In this document: piece by piece, positions 60,381 through 64,000 of the stretch
Position numbering within the stretch: position 1 is the first letter of the stretch
Layout of the letters: every line of letters starts with the position of its first letter
Assembly (NCBI RefSeq): GCF_003996855.1
Contig: NZ_NRQY01000002.1
Location: forward strand, 355,890 to 419,889
Reading direction: 5' to 3'
Length of the DNA stretch: 64,000 nucleotides
Source: Morganella morganii
Lineage (GTDB): Bacteria > Pseudomonadota > Gammaproteobacteria > Enterobacterales > Enterobacteriaceae
Made by a program: the position numbers and the translations under genes
The notes under the pieces: model-generated
Database searches by the model: none
The model's input: the letters and a program-made list of their open reading frames with translations, nothing else
What the model was told of the DNA's origin: nothing

Positions 60381-60869
60381 GGATAAATTCTTCTGTCTGC
60401 CATATTCAGTTGGTCTCTTTATTTTAGAGTTATCATGTTATCGAATTCCTGACAACGGCTATTTGTCTTTTTTTTAACAACAAGAATAAAAATCCATAAA
60501 ATTCAGATGACTACCAAAAATATCGGTATATTTAACCGTAATTTCGCGATTATTTGGCATTCTCCTCTGTCAAAATAGTCACCTCCGGAATAACACCGAA
60601 AAAACGGGTCATTCTCCGGTACTATTTACTATTCTCCTGAACATCGTTTCCTCTGTGCATGATGAAAAAAGTAGCAAATTTTTTATTCTGAAATCCGGAA
60701 ATTAATTTTTCACCACCTGTTTTTCCGGCACAACACGCAAAACCGGAATCACTTTATGTAACATACATAAATTCTGTCGATTCAGACTGTAAAAAACTGA
60801 ATTATGCAGCTAACTGACGCCAAAAACCTGCATCATGATAATTCGTTTATGCAACCGCAGAGTGAGCTG
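60381..60869. other. Divergent control region between ilvL and comM
   Basis: 489 AT-rich bases. The left part must hold the ilv operon promoter; a candidate minus-35 TTGTCA (minus strand, about 60452-60457) is followed by an AT-rich minus-10 region. I see no clear IHF or CRP consensus and no gene. The comM frame is open upstream to 60804, but the family start is at 60870. Confidence 0.45.
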
Positions 60870-62401
60870 ATGTCATTTGCCATTGTCTATACCCGTGCCA
60901 TGATCGGAACAGAAGCGCCGCTGGTCACTGTCGAAGCGCATATCAGCACCGGGCTGCCCGGATTAACGCTGGTAGGATTACCGGAAACAGCGGTCAAAGA
61001 GTCCAGAGACAGGGTTCGCAGTGCCCTGATCAACAGCGGGTTTGAATTTCCGGCAAAGCGGGTCACTATCAACCTGGCGCCGGCTGATTTGCCCAAAGAA
61101 GGCGGACGATATGATCTTCCCATCGCTGTTGCCATACTTTCGGCATCAGAACAAATAGATGCAAAATTGACGGAATATTATGAGTTTTCAGGGGAATTAG
61201 GCTTGTCGGGAGAGCTGCGGTTTTGCCGGGGAATATTACCGGCGGTGCTGGCTGCCCGTCAGTCAGGAAGACATGCGGTGGTTTCAAAACAGCATGATGC
61301 TGAATTATGTATTTTACCTTCCGGTTCGGCACTGATGGCAGATAATTTATTGCAAATCGCCGCTTTTTTTCATCATCAGCAGGTACTGACAGAAAACGAT
61401 CATCTGACAGAAAAAGCAAAAAATAATAGCGGTACAACTATTGATGATATTACCGGCCAGCAACACGCCAAACGGGTTCTGGAAATCAGCGCTGCCGGCG
61501 GACACAATTTACTCCTGCTCGGCCCGCCCGGGACAGGGAAAACGATGCTGGCCAGCCGGCTGGGAACATTACTCCCGCCGTTAACCGCGCAGGAGGCTCT
61601 TGACGTGGCGATAATACAGAGTCTGACCAAACCTCATCAGAGCAAAACAAATGGCCTCAGCGCCCATTCAGGGCACCACATCATACCGCATCTTCTGCCG
61701 CACTTACCGGCGGCGGCAGTATACCGCGGCCCGGCGAAATCTCGCTGGCACATCACGGCATCCTGTTTCTTGATGAATTGCCCGAGTTTTCCCGCAAAAC
61801 CCTGGATTCTCTGCGTGAACCGCTCGAATCAGGGGAAATAATCATTTCCAGGGCTAAAGCAAAAGTATGTTTTCCCGCCCGGATACAGCTCATTGCCGCG
61901 ATGAATCCCAGTCCGACAGGCCATTATCAGGGTATACATAACCGCAGCGGTCCTCAGCAATTACTGCGCTATCTTTCACGTATTTCAGGACCTTTTCTGG
62001 ATCGGTTTGATTTATCCATTGAAGTACCCATGCTGCCGCCGGGAACACTAAGCAGAACAGAAAAAGATCCCCCGGTTCATGAACAGGTAAAAATGCGGGT
62101 ACAATCCGCACGTGAACAACAATACCGCCGTAACGGTCAGGAAAAACTGAATGCAGCGTTATCAGGTAAAGAAACGGAGGAGGTATGCGCACTGTCTCCA
62201 CAGGATGCCCGTTTTCTTGAGGATGCACTGATACAGCTTAACCTGTCTGTCCGTGCATGGCATCGTATACTGCGTGTCAGCAGAACGATTGCAGATCTGC
62301 GGAATGAGGAGGGGCAGGTATCACGAAATGATATACTGGAAGCACTCAGTTACCGGGTTATGGACAGATTTATCCATAAACTTCAGCAGGCGGTATCCTG
62401 A
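60870..62401 (+). pseudogene. comM: ComM/YifB AAA+ helicase-like protein, broken by a single-base frameshift
   Basis: ComM is a Mg-chelatase-like AAA+ protein involved in branch migration during natural transformation. The first part (60870 to about 61645) reads MSFAIVYTRAMIGTEAP, TINLAPADLPKEGGRYDLP and Walker A LLGPPGTGKTMLAS. Then the frame ends in nonsense at 61841. The family sequence continues in the next frame from about 61649 (KWPQRPFRAPHHT, then LFLDELPEFSRKTLDSLREPLE, AMNPSPTGHYQG) to 62401. Alignment places a missing base in or near the A-run at 61644-61647. With one base restored the protein would be 510 residues (E. coli 506). It could be a real mutation or a sequencing error. 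Confidence 0.85.
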
Positions 62402-62408
62402 AAAGCGA

Positions 62409-62432
62409 AAGGGGCACGAATGCCCCTTTTAA
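62409..62432. terminator. Terminator between comM and maoP
   Basis: AAGGGGCA and TGCCCCTT form an 8-bp stem with a CGAA loop and a T-run on the plus strand; an A-rich stretch on the other side makes it partly bidirectional for convergent maoP. Confidence 0.82.
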
Positions 62433-62451
62433 CTTATTATTTCTGATGATA

Positions 62452-62790
62452 TTAATCATCTGTGTCGGTATAGTCTTCCGACGGATCGATCTGAGGTTTA
62501 CCACCGGACAGCGTGTGGAAGCGTTTTGGTTTGCGAATACGCTCCAGATACTTAATCCACACTTTTTCTTCTGCTGTTTCCGGCATACGCTCACCACGGC
62601 ATACAGAAACAAACTGTTTTTCTTCATCCGTCTGGGGGGCACGTTTACCCATATCCAGTTCGTTGAAAGCAAAACCATGGCGCTCAAGTAACTGAGCTTC
62701 TTTTATGGTGAAATGACCATGGCGTGAAAAACCACGAGGATAATGTTTATTATCAAAAAAACGATTAGTCGTGATAAAGCTTTCTGCCAT
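62452..62790 (-). CDS. maoP: Macrodomain Ori protein MaoP (YifE, DUF413)
   Basis: A 112-residue DUF413 protein, the E. coli length. It begins [20 protein letters not shown] and has [20 protein letters not shown] and [11 protein letters not shown]. In E. coli MaoP acts with the nearby site maoS to organise the Ori macrodomain. The start is the ATG at 62790; the frame is open to 62868. It is divergent from hdfR with 118 bases between, as in E. coli. Confidence 0.95.
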   Translation of the reverse strand: MAESFITTNRFFDNKHYPRGFSRHGHFTIKEAQLLERHGFAFNELDMGKRAPQTDEEKQFVSVCRGERMPETAEEKVWIKYLERIRKPKRFHTLSGGKPQIDPSEDYTDTDD

Positions 62791-62908
62791 CTGACACACT
62801 CCTAATTCTCTACTGACATACTCTTTATGGCGCGGAGTATTAGATAGCATTAGGATTCTGTAAAACAAAATATTTAAATCATAACGACAAATTTTTTTGG
62901 AGATACCA

Positions 62909-63721
62909 GTGGATACAGAATTACTGAAAACCTTTCTGGAAGTCAGTAAAACCCGTCACTTCGGGCGTGCGGCTGAATCCTTATACCTGACACAATCGGC
63001 AGTTAGCTTCAGAATCAGGCAGTTAGAGACTAATCTCGGGGCAAATCTTTTTACCCGCCACCGTAATAATATCCGCCTGACAGCAGCAGGTGAGCGGTTA
63101 GTGCCTTATGCCGAAGCACTGATCAATACCTGGCAGCAGGCAAAACAAGAAATTAATCAGGCCTCTGCACACAACCCGCTTTCTATCGGGGCGACTGCAT
63201 CATTGTGGGAAGCCTGCCTGACTCCCTGGCTTGGACGGACATATCAATCACACGCAGGCCTCCGACTGGAAACCCGGATAGCATCCCGGCAATCTCTGGT
63301 AAAACAATTACATGCCCGTGAACTGGATTTACTGATCTCAACTGAACAACCTAAAATGGATGAGCTGAAAAGTGAAATTGTCGGAGAAATCACACTTCAG
63401 TTGTTCAACATACAACCACTGACAGCAGAGAATCCGCCATGTCTTATCCGTCTGGAATGGAGTGCAGATTTTCAGCAGCATGATGAGGCTGTTTTTGCAC
63501 GCTGCCAGTCACCGATCCTGACAACATCGTCTGCTTTTCAGGCCAGACAATTACTGTCAGTAACACCATCGGTAGCGTATTTACCTGTGCACTGGAAAAA
63601 AACATATCCTGAGCTGAAGCCCGTGAATAATGACCTGATTACAAAGCCGCTATATGCTGTCTGGTTGCAGAACAGTGATCAGCAGGGGCTTATAGGGCAA
63701 TTGATCATTATACCGGTATAA
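62909..63721 (+). CDS. hdfR: LysR-type regulator HdfR
   Basis: HdfR represses the flagellar master operon flhDC and affects other operons. The 270-residue protein has the winged helix-turn-helix [20 protein letters not shown] and [17 protein letters not shown], then [17 protein letters not shown] and an effector domain. The start is a GTG at 62909 ([10 protein letters not shown]), seven bases after TTGGAG; the frame is open from a TTG at 62897. It is divergent from maoP, with the tRNA-Trp gene beyond its 3' end. Confidence 0.95.
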   Translation: MDTELLKTFLEVSKTRHFGRAAESLYLTQSAVSFRIRQLETNLGANLFTRHRNNIRLTAAGERLVPYAEALINTWQQAKQEINQASAHNPLSIGATASLWEACLTPWLGRTYQSHAGLRLETRIASRQSLVKQLHARELDLLISTEQPKMDELKSEIVGEITLQLFNIQPLTAENPPCLIRLEWSADFQQHDEAVFARCQSPILTTSSAFQARQLLSVTPSVAYLPVHWKKTYPELKPVNNDLITKPLYAVWLQNSDQQGLIGQLIIIPV

Positions 63722-63847
63722 CACCGGTCATTGATGATTTTAAAGATAGGTAGTGTGGTAACTGTTATATTGAAAGGACAGGTCGCAAAAGAAAGAAAAT
63801 TCGGCAGGATACAATACATGAATACATGGGAAGGCAAAATTCAGATA

Positions 63848-63878
63848 ATAAAAAACCCAGTTCATAACGAACCGGGCT
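63848..63878 (-). terminator. Terminator of the tRNA-Trp transcript
   Basis: CCCGGTTC and GAACTGGG pair (one G-U) around GTTAT, followed on the minus strand by a run of T's, about 45 bases past tRNA-Trp. Confidence 0.75.
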
Positions 63879-63919
63879 ATTAATAAATAAAGATCTTTAG
63901 TTATTACTTATCAAGTAAA

Positions 63920-63995
63920 TGGCAGGGGCGGAGAGGCTCGAACTCCCAACACCCGGTTTTGGAGACCGGTGCTCTACCAATTGAACTACGCCCCT
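63920..63995 (-). tRNA. trpT: tRNA-Trp (CCA)
   Basis: A 76-base tRNA starting AGGGGCGTAGT with anticodon CCA in CTCCAAAA and encoded 3' CCA. Its place next to hdfR matches E. coli trpT; aspT would lie beyond the window edge. Confidence 0.97.
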
Positions 63996-64000
63996 AAATG

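Noticed and set aside
60804..60869. Longer N-terminus for ComM
   Set aside because: The 22 extra residues do not resemble the family; the start at 60870 aligns with MSxxIVxTRA of ComM proteins.

Overview
This window is a core-chromosome segment of a gammaproteobacterium of the order Enterobacterales. Nearly every protein can be aligned by eye with an Escherichia coli protein, and operon order is largely the E. coli order. Base composition looks close to even (about half G+C by eye, not computed). Together with the gaps in synteny this would fit Morganella or a relative in Morganellaceae, but the genus is an inference. I see no phage, insertion sequence, CRISPR array or resistance island; the interest lies in non-coding DNA and in small departures from the E. 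coli layout.

Layout: (1) 1-9229 matches the E. coli 94.7-min block: tsaE (cut by the window edge), queG, a non-coding region with DnaA boxes and an IHF site that looks like datA, three tRNA-Gly(GCC) genes, orn, rsgA, psd and mscM. (2) From 9230 the window follows the E. coli 85-86 min block: yigL-pldB-recQ, rarD, a DedA-family gene, corA, uvrD with a LexA box and attenuator hairpin, the dapF-yigA-xerC-yigB run, lptM, cyaY, cyaA, hemCDXY, the small RNA glmZ, four tRNA genes (Pro, Leu, His, Arg), the enterobacterial common antigen cluster wecA to wecG, rho, trxA, rhlB, gppA, rep, ilvC/ilvY, the ilvLGMEDA operon, a frameshifted comM, maoP, hdfR and tRNA-Trp. The junction between the two blocks, near 9100, is a rearrangement relative to E. 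coli.

How the genes work together: queG finishes queuosine in tRNA; orn and rsgA serve RNA turnover and ribosome assembly; psd and mscM belong to the envelope. UvrD, Rep, RecQ and XerC act in DNA repair, replication restart and dimer resolution. HemC and HemD make uroporphyrinogen III. CyaA makes cAMP, and a CRP-like site lies in its own promoter region. The twelve wec/wzx/wzy/wzz/rff genes make UDP-ManNAcA and TDP-Fuc4NAc, assemble the lipid-linked trisaccharide, flip it and polymerise it. IlvA, G/M, C, D and E form a complete branched-chain amino-acid pathway, with an intact IlvG and a leader-peptide attenuator.

The most notable regulatory structures are the datA-like locus (1629-1887) and the glmZ control region (29755-29946), which carries a sigma-54-type promoter, two GlrR-type sites and an IHF site.
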